Notes under the pieces: generated by a model | The model's database searches: none | What the model was told of the DNA's origin: nothing | What the model saw: the letters and a program-made list of their open reading frames with translations, nothing else | Origin: Deinococcus sp. QL22 | Lineage (GTDB): Bacteria; Deinococcota; Deinococci; Deinococcales; Deinococcaceae | Reading direction: 5' to 3' | Assembly: GCF_023370075.1 (NCBI RefSeq) | Contig: NZ_CP097151.1 | Coordinates: forward strand, 372,001-436,000 | Length of the DNA: 64,000 nucleotides | Program-made: the position numbers and the translations under genes | Part shown: piece by piece, positions 36,016 through 44,639 of the stretch | Layout of the letters: every line of letters starts with the position of its first letter | How positions within the stretch are numbered: the stretch's first letter is position 1

Positions 36016-37062
36016 TCAGCGTCCGAGCTGCGCCAACCGCTCGCGAACACGGGGCGCCACCTCGCCTCCAAGCAGGTCGATGGCCCGCAGCATACGGTCA
36101 TGCGCCAGCGCCACATTCGTCATCTGAAAAGTCAGGCGCGACACTCCTCCCAACACCTCGTGCACATGCACGGCTTTGTCGACTACCTCCTGCACGCTCC
36201 CGATCAGGTACGCCCCAGACGGGCCACACTCGGCCTCGAACTGGGCGCGTGAGGCCGGCGGCCAGCCGCGCTCACGGCCAATCGTGTCGACCATGCGTGC
36301 GTAGCCCGGGTAAAACGCGGCGCGGGCCGCCTGTGACGTCTGCGCCACGAAACCGAACGCGTGCACGCTCACCCGCAGCGCCTCTTCGGGGTGTCCCGCC
36401 GCCGCACCCGCACGGCGGTACAAGTCCACCAGAGGCCGGAACCGCCGGAACTCACCGCCAATGATGGCCACCATCAGCGGCAGACCGAGCGTTCCCGCAC
36501 GAATGAACGACGCGGGCGTGCCGCCGACCCCGACCCAGATGGGCAGCCGCTCCTGGTGCGGGCGTGGATACACGCCCTGTCCGGTCAGCGGCGCGCGGAA
36601 TCGCCCCTGCCACCGCACGTGCGTCTGATCGCGCAGTTGCAGGAGCAGGTCAAGCTTTTCGGCAAACAGCGCGTCGTAGTCTTCCAGGTGCAGGCCGAAC
36701 AGCGGGTAAGCTTCCACAAACGAACCTCGTCCCACCACGATCTCCGCGCGGCCACGGGACAGCAGGTCGAGGGTGGCGTACTGCTGGAACACCCGCACCG
36801 GATCGTCGGCGCTGAGGACGGTCACGGCGCTGTTGAGACGAATGCGTGTGGTGCGGGCAGCGGCGGCGGCGAGGATGATGGCGGGCGCGGCATCGAGATA
36901 TTCGCGGCGGTGGTGTTCACCGACCCCAAAGGAATCGAGGCCCGCCTCGTCGGCACGTTCAATTTCTTCGATCAGATGGTTGAGGCGGTCGGCACCCGGG
37001 AGCGTGATTCCGGTGTCCGGGTCAGTGATGGTGGCGGCGAAACTATCGATGCCTATCTGCAT
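36016..37062 (-). CDS. LLM-class flavin-dependent oxidoreductase
   Basis: 348 residues from the ATG at 37062, which has GGAGA eight bases upstream. Luciferase-like TIM barrel features are visible: GVGEHHRREYLDAAPAIILA near residues 45-65, TRIRLNSAVTVLSADDPVRV, GRAEIVVGRGSFVEAYPLFG and the C-terminal GSVQEVVDKAVHVHEVLGG. Such enzymes use FMNH2 (or F420 in actinobacteria) to oxidise small molecules; the native substrate cannot be told from sequence. It lies 20 bases downstream of a resolvase-like gene on the same strand, perhaps sharing a transcript. Confidence 0.9.
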   Translation of the reverse strand: MQIGIDSFAATITDPDTGITLPGADRLNHLIEEIERADEAGLDSFGVGEHHRREYLDAAPAIILAAAAARTTRIRLNSAVTVLSADDPVRVFQQYATLDLLSRGRAEIVVGRGSFVEAYPLFGLHLEDYDALFAEKLDLLLQLRDQTHVRWQGRFRAPLTGQGVYPRPHQERLPIWVGVGGTPASFIRAGTLGLPLMVAIIGGEFRRFRPLVDLYRRAGAAAGHPEEALRVSVHAFGFVAQTSQAARAAFYPGYARMVDTIGRERGWPPASRAQFEAECGPSGAYLIGSVQEVVDKAVHVHEVLGGVSRLTFQMTNVALAHDRMLRAIDLLGGEVAPRVRERLAQLGR

Positions 37063-37081
37063 GCGGGTCTCCTTGGGCGGT

Positions 37082-37411
37082 TCACGGTGGGGGAGACCGT
37101 GTGGCCGACCCCCGCACCAGAACGAGTTCGTCTTCAAAGCTCAGGACATTCAGGCTGGCGTGACGCTCTTCCAGGCGCCGCAAGACGATTTTGAGGTGCA
37201 GTGGATTGCTGCTCAGCCGGTCTAGATCCTCAACCACCAACACGTCGCCGGAGCGTAAGAGGTCGATGGTGCGGTGCAGAACCGGTCGGCTGAGGTGATC
37301 CCCGCCGCTGATTTCCACAAAGAGAGCCTGGCAGCCTGCGGCGATCAGCCGGGCGGCTTGGGGGAAGGGTGAATCGAGGACATGGCCGGAGCGAACATAA
37401 CCTATCAACAT
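37082..37411 (-). CDS. Resolvase-type N-terminal domain protein, probably catalytically dead
   Basis: 109 residues. The fold of the serine-recombinase catalytic domain is visible: MLIGYVRSGHVLDSPFPQAA, CQALFVEISGGDHLSRPVL, LLRSGDVLVVEDLDRLSSNPLHL. In active resolvases the start reads YxRVST with the catalytic Ser; here it is YVRSGHV, so the serine is shifted or lost, and the DNA-binding C-terminal domain is absent. The protein may be a relic or may have taken another role such as dimerisation. The ATG at 37411 has GGGAG close upstream. The flavin oxidoreductase follows at once. Confidence 0.7.
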   Translation of the reverse strand: MLIGYVRSGHVLDSPFPQAARLIAAGCQALFVEISGGDHLSRPVLHRTIDLLRSGDVLVVEDLDRLSSNPLHLKIVLRRLEERHASLNVLSFEDELVLVRGSATRSPPP

Positions 37412-38080
37412 GGCATCTCCCTCATGAGCAACAAGGGCACAGGGAGGACGAAAGCCTCTGCCCCCTGCGAACCATTCTAGAGACGGATCTCCTCAGCAGC
37501 GGAAAGGTATAGCCGTGCTTGGAACATCGCGAGTCCGCTTACAACTGGTCAGAAGGCAGAGCGGATCGTGCAATAGGGCAGTTCCCGCCGCAACCGTGCC
37601 GTGAAGCGCTCCACCGCTTACTCCCTCAACCCCCAGTGGTGGCGCAGATTGATCTCCCCTATACAGCAACCCCACTGCTTTGGGATGCCAGCCGAGATCG
37701 ACCTCATGCAGGCCCGCGTTGTGGGTCAGGAGAGTCGCTTTCGCCACCAGCTGAGCTTTGGCCTGCGGCGAGAAATTCAGCTGCACCTCGTACGGGTAAC
37801 AACCCATTTCGCCGGGAACGTCCGTTGAGGAGGAATTGCCGTCTGGACCAAATTAAGCCCTTTGCACACACTGCGAACTCTCCCCTCTGAACTACTCCGC
37901 AATCCCGCCCAAATCAACGCGCCAATCAGCTGAAGTCCGTGATCAGTCCCTGAATCTCCCAACAGTGTCGGTTGCATGGCACCGCCCCCTTGCTGAGCGC
38001 GGGTTCCCTCCTGACCGCTGACCACGCCTCTTTACCGCCGATATTAGGTGTTGACGAAAGCTATCCCTTAGACTTCTCTA
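37412..38080. other. Intergenic stretch of about 670 bases, no assigned gene
   Basis: Overlapping short frames at 37500-37850 on both strands suggest a decayed gene or IS, but none resembles a family I know. No promoter for the following small gene could be assigned with confidence; TAGACT lies seven bases before its ATG and could be the -10 of a leaderless transcript. Confidence 0.4.
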
Positions 38081-38270
38081 ATGAAGTCTGAAACGACTCC
38101 TGCGCCTACGGATCAGTCACCAGCGCCGCACGCCCCGTACACTCCACCCCATATTCAGGATTTAGGACGCTGGGAGGTCATCACCCTACAGAAGAGTGTC
38201 GTCGTCAACGGCCTTGGCCTTTTTAACCCCTCCCACGACCAGAACTACTCAAGCGCCCTGCAGCCGCATG
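38081..38270 (+). CDS. Orphan RiPP-like precursor peptide with lasso-type leader motif, 3' end disturbed
   Basis: The open frame has 77 codons, but residues after about 63 come from an IS6 relic. The genuine part has a Pro-rich N-terminus and, at residues 20-29, YTPPHIQDLG, which fits the YxxPxxxxLG leader element bound by the recognition domain (B1/RRE) of lasso-peptide systems, followed by a Trp and a TLQKSVVVNGLGLFNPSHDQ segment. A G46-to-D53 span would give an eight-residue ring, but the Thr normally at leader position -2 is missing. No cyclase, protease or B1 gene is nearby. It may be a truncated or orphan precursor. Confidence 0.5.
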
Positions 38271-38615
38271 GGTTGTGTTGCCTGAGCCGGTTCGGGTGGG
38301 CTGACCGTCCGTGACCGACGCCAAAGCCTAGTGCCACCGTTTCCCGATGACAATGATCCGACATGCGATCTGGCTGAACCAGCACGTCCCGCTTAGCGTC
38401 TCAGATGTCCAAGACCTGTTGTACGGCGCGGCCTACAGGTCAGCCGTGAAACGCTCCGAGAATGGCGTATCAAGTTCGTGACCCTCTTCACCGAAAAGGT
38501 TCGCCACCGGGAACCCTGCCCCTATTCCCGTTGGCATCAGGCACGGGTTCTGGAGATCAGTGGACGAACACGGCTTCGTGCTTTGCGGTGCCGCGTCTGT
38601 ACATCAGGTATGGGT
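38271..38615 (+). pseudogene. IS6-family transposase relic (copy 3)
   Basis: GGGTTGTGTTGCCTGAGCCG is followed by the 5' leader GGGCTGACCGTCCGTGACCG, then codons resembling CHRFPMTMIRHAIWLNQHVP, VSDVQDLLY, and in another frame IKFVTLFTEKVRHREPCPYS and RWHQARVLEISG. These follow the order of the copy at 60286. Frameshifts abound and the second half is missing. It supplies the stop codon of the upstream precursor frame. Confidence 0.72.
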
Positions 38616-38723
38616 CGCTTGTTTTTTATTTTCTCTTCTGGTTGGCCAGAAACGCTGGTCTGGGAGCAATGCTAGAAGTCAGGGCCTGGGCGTGCATGCC
38701 CAACAACACTGGAGCGGTTTGAG

Positions 38724-38775
38724 GCAAGTTTGTACTGAACTGAGTCATGGATTGCTCGGTTCAGTACAAACTTGC
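38724..38775. repeat. Long near-perfect inverted repeat (hairpin)
   Basis: GCAAGTTTGTACTGAACTGA (38724) and TCGGTTCAGTACAAACTTGC (to 38775) form a 21-bp stem with one mismatch and a 10-base loop TCATGGATTG. There is no T-run, so it is not a standard terminator. It lies 80 bases past the 3' end of the S74 gene. It may be a junction of two inverted element ends. Confidence 0.75.
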
Positions 38776-38855
38776 CGCACTTTTGGGCCCTGGCACCAGT
38801 ACAAAGGTGCGAATTCAGAAGGCTGTCCAGAGTATTGCGGTCAATGTCAGCCGCT

Positions 38856-40085
38856 TCAGTTCGCCTGCAGTTGATCCAGCCGCTTGAGAATCTCTGCCTG
38901 CTGCGCCTTCAGCGTGGCGACTTCTTTCTTCAACTGCTCGGTTTCTGCCGTCTTCTCATCCAATTTCTGATTCAGGCCCTGAATGGCCGCCAGTGCCACG
39001 CCACCTTCATCCAGAACGCCTATGGACGTGTCCCCTGTTCCCAGGCCGAAGGCGGCCTTAAAGTCTTGTGACATCGGCCCCAGGTGCCGGACGCCGGTGG
39101 TTTCCTCTTTGTACTTCCAGGTGGTGATGGGCAGCCCGGCCACCTTGTTCAGGATGGCCACGGGATCCACGGCCTTGAAGTCCTGCTTCTCGTCCCGGCT
39201 GCTCGTACAGTTGAGACTGGCACCACCAGCAGCGATATCGCAGCCAGTGCTCAGCGTGGCATTCGTCCGGAAGCGGAAGCCCCCTCTCGCGCGGGCCACA
39301 AACTGATTGGTGCCGGTGCTCCTGACAAAGTCGGTGGTGCTGGCATCGCCCCACACGAACGACCCCGTATAACCGTCTACGTCTGCCCTTTGGCCCAGCG
39401 CCAGGCCGTAGTCCGCATCGGCCGTGTTGCGGTACCCGATGGCAGTTGCCCCCTGACCGTCCACCACATTGAAGTACCCAATGGAGGTGCAGACGAACCC
39501 GGCGCAGCTGTTCTGCGAGCCAGCCGAGAAGCCGAAGTTGCCGTCCACCGTGTTGTTGGCGCCGAACCCGGTAGCGCTGGCACCCGTGACCGTGACCTGA
39601 TCTCCGAAGGCAAAGGAGGCATAGTCGTTGGCAATCGTGCGGTTGCCGCCCGCCCAGGAATAAAAGCCGATGTTACCTTCGTTGAATTCACCCGCAGCTG
39701 AAGCCTGACCCGCACGGAACGCGCCCTTGTAGGGGTGCCACATCATACGCAGACCTTCTCCACTGGCGGGAATCTGACCGTACCCTATGACTCCGCCAGC
39801 CACGACGCCACCCCCCCGCTGCACCCGGAACGCCGTGATCGGAATGGGTGGTGTGCTTGTTTCGATAGAAGGATGCGTGAGGGAGTTGCCGTTGCTCCCC
39901 GGATCACTCACACCGAGTTTGCCGTTCATGGCGTCAATCATGGCCTGAAAGTTCGCCGTGAGTTCTGAAGCTCTGGCCGGTGCGCCAGAGACGAATGGGT
40001 AGGGCAGGCTCAGGGTCTGGGCCAGAGCGGCCGTACTTCCCAGAGCAACGAGTCCAATAACAACGTTCAGGTGGGGACGTTTCAT
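38856..40085 (-). CDS. Exported head-repeat protein with C-terminal S74 autoproteolytic chaperone domain
   Basis: 409 residues from the ATG at 40085, with GAGG upstream. The signal peptide is MKRPHLNVVIGLVALGSTAALA. Residues 150-270 contain YadA-head-like repeats (SFAFGDQVTVTGASATGFGA, FGFSAGSQNSC, TAIGYRNTADADYGLALGQR). The C-terminus has a Peptidase S74 domain (CTSSRDEKQDFKAVDPVAIL, with the Ser-Lys region; TTWKYKEE; HLGPMSQDF) and then a coiled coil (LNQKLDEKTAETEQLKKEVA). S74 domains act as intramolecular chaperones that trimerise fibres and cut themselves off; they occur in phage tailspikes and bacterial surface proteins. The signal peptide favours a surface fibre. It is the second gene of a pair with a lipoprotein. 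Confidence 0.85.
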   Translation of the reverse strand: MKRPHLNVVIGLVALGSTAALAQTLSLPYPFVSGAPARASELTANFQAMIDAMNGKLGVSDPGSNGNSLTHPSIETSTPPIPITAFRVQRGGGVVAGGVIGYGQIPASGEGLRMMWHPYKGAFRAGQASAAGEFNEGNIGFYSWAGGNRTIANDYASFAFGDQVTVTGASATGFGANNTVDGNFGFSAGSQNSCAGFVCTSIGYFNVVDGQGATAIGYRNTADADYGLALGQRADVDGYTGSFVWGDASTTDFVRSTGTNQFVARARGGFRFRTNATLSTGCDIAAGGASLNCTSSRDEKQDFKAVDPVAILNKVAGLPITTWKYKEETTGVRHLGPMSQDFKAAFGLGTGDTSIGVLDEGGVALAAIQGLNQKLDEKTAETEQLKKEVATLKAQQAEILKRLDQLQAN

Positions 40086-40126
40086 AACAACCTCAAGGAC
40101 AGCTCTATAGAGATGGCGGACGCGCG

Positions 40127-41218
40127 TTACTGCCAGTGGAATTCGTCTAACAAGCTGACGTCGTACAGACTCTTGCAGCGGTTCGAGGTCGTCTCGTATC
40201 CCAGAAAGACGGACGGGGCATCCACCGGCCCAGCCACACGCCAGCCACACTGGTAGGTGATGGTGGTGGCGCCACTTCCATACGTGCTGTCGCCGAAGGT
40301 CACGACCTGACTTGCACCCAGGGCCAGCGCACGGGTGGTGACGGCCGCGTTGTCCTGCTGCTCATCGAGGCTCTGCGTGACGCGGGTTTCACTGTCGAGT
40401 ACCACCTCAAACAGCATGCTGAAGGTGTAGGGCTCCTCCCGGTTCTCTACCGGCTTCGGGAAGCGCAGCGCCACAGTGACCTGACCGTCGTACTGATCCG
40501 GCGCCGGATTGGCACTCAGTGTCCGCGAACCAGCCACGCAGTTCGTCACGCACTGCACCACAAAACCGTACGGCAGCAGGTTCAAATCAGGATGGGTCAG
40601 GGTCGTCTGCAGGTCGGCGACTTCTGTTTCCGGCAGGATCTGAAAGTCCATCTGGCTGGCGTTAATCACGACTTTCGAGCCCTGCAGGCTGCGGCCATGA
40701 AGGGGCATCACGCTCTGTGCGAGCGCCGCCGGGTCTGCCAGCGGGCTGCCGTCAAAGCGTTTCATGTCTCGCACAGCCGTGCCGCTGTAGGTTGGGTGAC
40801 CCGAAGCGGCGCCCCCGGCCACAGCGAGCAAGGTGATGTTCTGCTGCGCCGTGCTGTAGGGCGTGCCGTCCAACTGGGCATTTCGGATGTTGAACGTGGC
40901 CCAGAGGTGGCGTGTCCCTCGGCCCAAGCCCACCGGCGTGGGAACGTCGAAGCTGCCGTTGACGGCGGGCTTCATCTGAAGGCCCGCGGTGCGGTCTGTC
41001 AGGGCTTGACCCTCCAGGCCCGGGGGCAGCGCCCGTACCGCAACACTCTGCGGCTGTGCGGTACCAACGCCGACGAAGGTAATTTCGACCAGGCCCAGGG
41101 ATCTGGGGCCAGCAGGACGGGTGGGGCCAGGAACCGGTTCAGGCAACGGGGCGGGTGTGGGGGCGGTGCAGCCCACCAGCACGGCGCAGAGCGACCACAG
41201 CATCCAGGGCAATCTCAC
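40127..41218 (-). CDS. Predicted lipoprotein of unknown function
   Basis: 363 residues if started at the GTG at 41218, which begins VRLPWMLWSLCAVLVGC, a lipoprotein signal with lipobox LVGC. A Pro-rich linker follows (TPAPLPEPVPGPTRP). The rest is beta-rich with two Cys pairs (VVQCVTNCVAG and YQCGW...RCKSL). I do not recognise a family. The start overlaps the stop of a 25-codon leader frame in a GTGA motif, suggesting coupled translation. The S74 fibre gene begins 41 bases downstream, so the two probably form an operon and may form a surface structure: anchor plus fibre. Confidence 0.75.
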   Translation of the reverse strand: MRLPWMLWSLCAVLVGCTAPTPAPLPEPVPGPTRPAGPRSLGLVEITFVGVGTAQPQSVAVRALPPGLEGQALTDRTAGLQMKPAVNGSFDVPTPVGLGRGTRHLWATFNIRNAQLDGTPYSTAQQNITLLAVAGGAASGHPTYSGTAVRDMKRFDGSPLADPAALAQSVMPLHGRSLQGSKVVINASQMDFQILPETEVADLQTTLTHPDLNLLPYGFVVQCVTNCVAGSRTLSANPAPDQYDGQVTVALRFPKPVENREEPYTFSMLFEVVLDSETRVTQSLDEQQDNAAVTTRALALGASQVVTFGDSTYGSGATTITYQCGWRVAGPVDAPSVFLGYETTSNRCKSLYDVSLLDEFHWQ

Positions 41219-41292
41219 GCGAACCGTCGGCTCGAGCGGGAAAAGAAGGGAATGTAGGGTACGGCAGAGCGCCTCTCGGGGCAATTCGGCAT
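41215..41292 (-). CDS. Short leader open reading frame before the lipoprotein gene
   Basis: The ATG at 41292 follows AGGAGG by seven bases, the best ribosome binding site in this region, yet opens a frame of only 25 codons (MPNCPERRSAVPYIPF, ending RRFA). Its TGA overlaps the GTG start of the lipoprotein. It may be a coupling or regulatory leader; alternatively a frameshift has separated the lipoprotein from its original start. Confidence 0.5.
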   Translation of the reverse strand: MPNCPERRSAVPYIPFFSRSSRRFA

Positions 41293-41433
41293 TGATGAGC
41301 CTCCTGAGAAAAGTATAAAGGCTGGAATGTCAAGAAACTGCACGCGCTGAGGATATCAATCGCTGACGGCGCCTTCTAAGCTCATGATTGGTTAATATCA
41401 AATGTTGATTCGGTTAAGTTTTACATACCAGGA

Positions 41434-41595
41434 GGGTTGTGTTGCTTTAACCGAGTCAGGGGAGACTGACCCGCCGTAACCGGCGCCAAACCCCACCGCC
41501 ACCACGATCATCCAGCACACCCAGACGGCTGTACCACCGTTCTCCCTGAGCTCTGGGCGAGCGGCTCAACCTGCTCGGATTGTTTCTGATGTTCC
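41434..41595 (+). pseudogene. IS6-family 5' fragment (copy 4)
   Basis: GGGTTGTGTTGC, then CTGACCCGCCGTAACCGGCG and sequence equivalent to codons for RHxxxIIQHxxWLYHRFSLS (ATCATCCAGCACACCCAGAC, GTACCACCGTTCTCCCTGAG). Only the first 35 codons' worth remains. Confidence 0.65.
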
Positions 41596-41609
41596 CTAGT
41601 GCAGTCACT

Positions 41610-42850
41610 CTAATGATTCTGGTGGCCGGAGAACTGGGGATGCAGATTCAAGTTTGCCCGGAGGATGACTACTGCAGCGGATTGCATGGGCAGGCTTACA
41701 GGCCGTATCAACGGAGGTGTGACCTTAACTGGCCCCAAAGCAGACAGAGGGTGGGGTGGCCTGAATCTCAGATCACCCCCGCTGCGACCGCCGACCATGT
41801 CTAAAACGCTGGTCTCTGATGGTTTCTTCTGGTCAAGGCGGAAACGCTGGTACGGGAATGATGAAGAGGCTTCAGGGTTCAGGCCTGCAGATTCAGCAAC
41901 TCCTGCGCTCGTTTCCGCCGTTTGAACCCCTGTTGTTGCCGTCTGTGCCGTAGCCGTTGGGTTGGGCTGTGGTGTTGCTGGCACGGGATCGGCAACGACC
42001 AGAGCAGTGGCGTTGGCGGTACCGCTGTTCAGGTAACTCACCCGGTATTCCAGCACGTCCCCAGGTTTGCCCAGGCCGCTCAAGCTCCAGACTGCCGATC
42101 CGGGGCAGATCGCTGCAGGTAGGATCAGCCCACAGCTGCGCACCTCTTTGGTCAGGATCAGATTGATCACCCGGGTCGTGGCGGCGGCTGCATTGTTACT
42201 GCCGTTCAACTCTGGCAGCGTGTTCGGAACAGTGATGGTCACGCCGTTGACGATGGTGCCCGTGCCCCCAGTGCCGGTCACGGTCAGCAGCAGGGAAGGT
42301 CAGGGTACTGATTGATGGTCAAGCTCGCTGGGCAGGCCGCACCTCCAGTCGCCGTGCAGGTGATGCCCATGGGTGTGAAGTTAGCCACCGACGGATCACG
42401 CAGCGTGGCCCCATTCGCGCCCCGCAGACCTGCGTTGGTGACGGTGAGCGTGTAGGAGATAGACCGGCCCGCCGACGCGAACTGCGGGCCGGTTTTGGTG
42501 ATGACCAGATCGGTGCTGATGCCCGTGGTTGCCGGGGGAGTGTTCAGGCCGCCGGACGGGCCGCCGCTGTAGGTGGCGGTAGCGGTGTTGCTCACGCCCG
42601 CCGCCCCGTCTGGATACGGCGTGTAGACTCTGACCTGAAAGGTGACGGTGACGGCTGTGCCCGCACCCACCGTGATCACACTGGGAAAGCTGCCGGCACT
42701 GCCGATGGGGGCACCGGCGGCGTACGGCATGGTGCTGCCCGTAGCGTCGGGGATTGCCACGCCATTGGTGGTGGTGCTGCCCGCCACGTACGTGGTGTTG
42801 GGAATCAGGCTCAGGCTGAAGCTGAAGTGGCTCGGTGCTTCTTCAGCCTG
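41610..42850 (-). pseudogene. DUF11-repeat adhesin relic
   Basis: Two frames on the minus strand carry a DUF11-type beta-sandwich repeat protein: VAGSTTTNGVAIPDATGSTM, TVTFQVRVYTPYPDGAAGVS, DLVITKTGPQFASAGRSISY with TLTVTNAG, then across a frameshift near 42290 TGTGGTGTIVNGVTITVPNT and VLEYRVSYLNSGTANATALV. Such proteins are large, secreted and cell-surface associated. Here both ends are missing: upstream of 42850 no frame continues, and after about 41930 the sequence no longer fits. It is therefore an internal fragment of a once much longer gene. Confidence 0.72.
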
Positions 42851-43734
42851 AGCAAACGGTCAGTCAGGCAACTGGTTCAGGAGAATATTCACGCTCCTGG
42901 CCCCCGCCGAACAGGGGGTAGTAAAGGCAGGGGGACGGCCTCGCAGGGGTCTTCTCGTGGCTCCTGTGGCGCCACCGGTTTTTCACTGTGCCAGACACCT
43001 CTTTTGGGAAGAGATTTATAGCTTTGACCGATCAGGTGAGCGTATTCTGTTCTGAACGTAATGACGAGCTGAGTCCAGATCAGGATTTTTCTACCGACCG
43101 CACGAGTAGGGGAGCCTGTTTCGATTTTTCGTACTAACTACGATTAGTGCGAAAAATGAGTCACTCAAATCCACTGTCACGTTCCTCTCCCTCCGCCTTT
43201 CACTTTCAGGCGCAGACTCTTCGCTGTGAGGCTCACGACGTGAGCCTTGGCACACCAGCAGGGAACGCCCCTGAGCCGCGTGCCTTGAGGGAAAAACAGA
43301 TCACGCCGCGGGTCAAGCCCGAACGGCTTGTTTCTTGGTGGGTCTTCCTCAACTCTCATGGCACAACGGGACTGAACGGATGTTGGGGGAACCTCACCAA
43401 CAACACGCCCCCGCTGAACAGGCGAACCAGAGGCGGTGGTGGAGTCTGTCTGGTGCCGAAACTGACTCGTCGTTTGTCGTGCCAGCCGTGGCGATGTGCA
43501 GGAGCCATTCCCGGCCTAAACGACTGAACTTACATCACGATGAAGTATCGCCGACTCACCCCAGCTGACTGTTAATAAAGAGGGGGAAACTCTGGATACC
43601 CATAGCGGCTCGCTTCAAGCGTTAACCAACTTTTTCGCGTCCAACATGAGCTTCACTGAAGGTTCAAAGGCTCATCCTCTTTGCCCTGTATTTCCTTGCG
43701 CACGACTGTGATAACCCTTTGATCTCTTGAAAGG
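42851..43734. other. Intergenic stretch of about 880 bases
   Basis: No credible gene. It holds the dyad at 43124-43157 and a 9-bp palindrome AGGCTCACG-A-CGTGAGCCT near 43238. A plus-strand frame begins within the dyad (43147 or 43159) but shows no family resemblance. Confidence 0.4.
43124..43157. repeat. Dyad symmetry, possible operator
   Basis: ATTTTTCGTACTAA and TTAGTGCGAAAAAT are inverted with one mismatch around a six-base loop. An AT-rich dyad in GC-rich DNA looks like a regulator binding site or a hairpin; the ATG at 43155 falls at its edge. Confidence 0.6.
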
Positions 43735-43990
43735 GTTGTGTTGCCTTCGGGTGCCACCGGGAACCCCGACGGGGTTCCCGGTGGCACAGTTCCTCAGTGA
43801 AGGGGGCGCTGAATGGGATACACCATTCGCGGAGGGTCTCGTGGCTGACCTATTGGGCCGCGCTGGTGCAGTCATTCTTGGACATCCCGGCCACTCAGGG
43901 GAAAGTGGCGGTACAGCCAGATGGCGTGCTGGATGATGGTCACGGGGAAACGGTGGCCGCAGCGGTTTCGGGTCGGTCACGGCGGGTCAG
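43735..43990 (-). pseudogene. IS6-family relic (copy 5)
   Basis: Reading leftward from about 43985: CTGACCCGCCGTGACCGACC, codons resembling PLRPPFPxDHHPARHLA (shifted RHRFPVTIIQHAIWL), YRHFPLSGRDVQE, a shifted VSHETLREWCIPFSAPFTEE and LCHREPRRGSRWHP, then GCAACACAACCC at 43735. The order matches the copy at 60286 up to RREPRRxSRW and then jumps to an end-like sequence, so the middle and 3' parts were deleted. Confidence 0.75.
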
Positions 43991-44639
43991 CTGACAGTTG
44001 AGGCTGGGAGTGCTGATGAAGCCCCGGACAAGTGAGGTGTTGTCAGGTTCCTGTCACAGGATCAGGCGCACGCTGGCGTATGCCCAAAGCAGACAAGCCG
44101 ACACCTCCGCCACCAGCCCCTAAACCAGACTCGGCAGGCGGTGCAGCCGGGTAATCCAGAGAGCACCAGGCCTGGCCCTCCCCTGTGCTGATGCGTGGGC
44201 GAGGGGTTTTTGGGTTTTCCCTCACCGGCTGGATCGTTCGCGTGTCCCGGCTTCTGGCGTTTCACCGACCCGGTGACCAAGCACGCGCACCCGACCAGGA
44301 ATCCCAGTGGGAGCGTCACTAAGCCGAACCAGCCCATCATGGCCAGGGTATTGAGCTGCAGCGCAGGTGTCCCACCCTAGGATCAGGCAGGCTTGAACGC
44401 CTGCGCTGCTGAGCAGGCAACCGGGGGCGCTGACGGCGAGTCATGCGCTCCTCTTCTGCGCTCAGGCGTGGGCAGGCGCTTGGGTCGTCAACCAAATCCA
44501 CGGGCGCAGTATCCATTTCGGAGGGGCGGACGAACACTGGTCAGTTACAGCCCACGGCGGCAGGTCTTGAAAACGGCGGTACAGCAACAAGAGGGTGGCG
44601 GGAAACAGAGAGGAAGGGGTCCAACGCTGGTTTATTGAA
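43991..44639. other. Intergenic stretch of about 650 bases with a doubtful small frame
   Basis: A minus-strand frame at 44062-44340 begins with a hydrophobic segment (MMGWFGLVTLPLGFLVGCAC) and could encode a small membrane protein, but it has no ribosome binding site and its second half reads poorly. Nothing else is recognisable. Confidence 0.3.

Noticed and set aside
38081..38270. A complete lasso-peptide biosynthetic cluster
   Set aside because: No cyclase, leader protease, recognition-domain or transporter gene is adjacent, and the Thr usually found before the core is absent.
38856..40085. Prophage tail-fibre region
   Set aside because: The protein has a signal peptide and a lipoprotein partner, and no other phage structural genes are present.
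44062..44340. Small membrane protein gene
   Set aside because: It has a hydrophobic N-terminus but no ribosome binding site, and the second half reads equally well in another frame; listed only as a doubtful frame.
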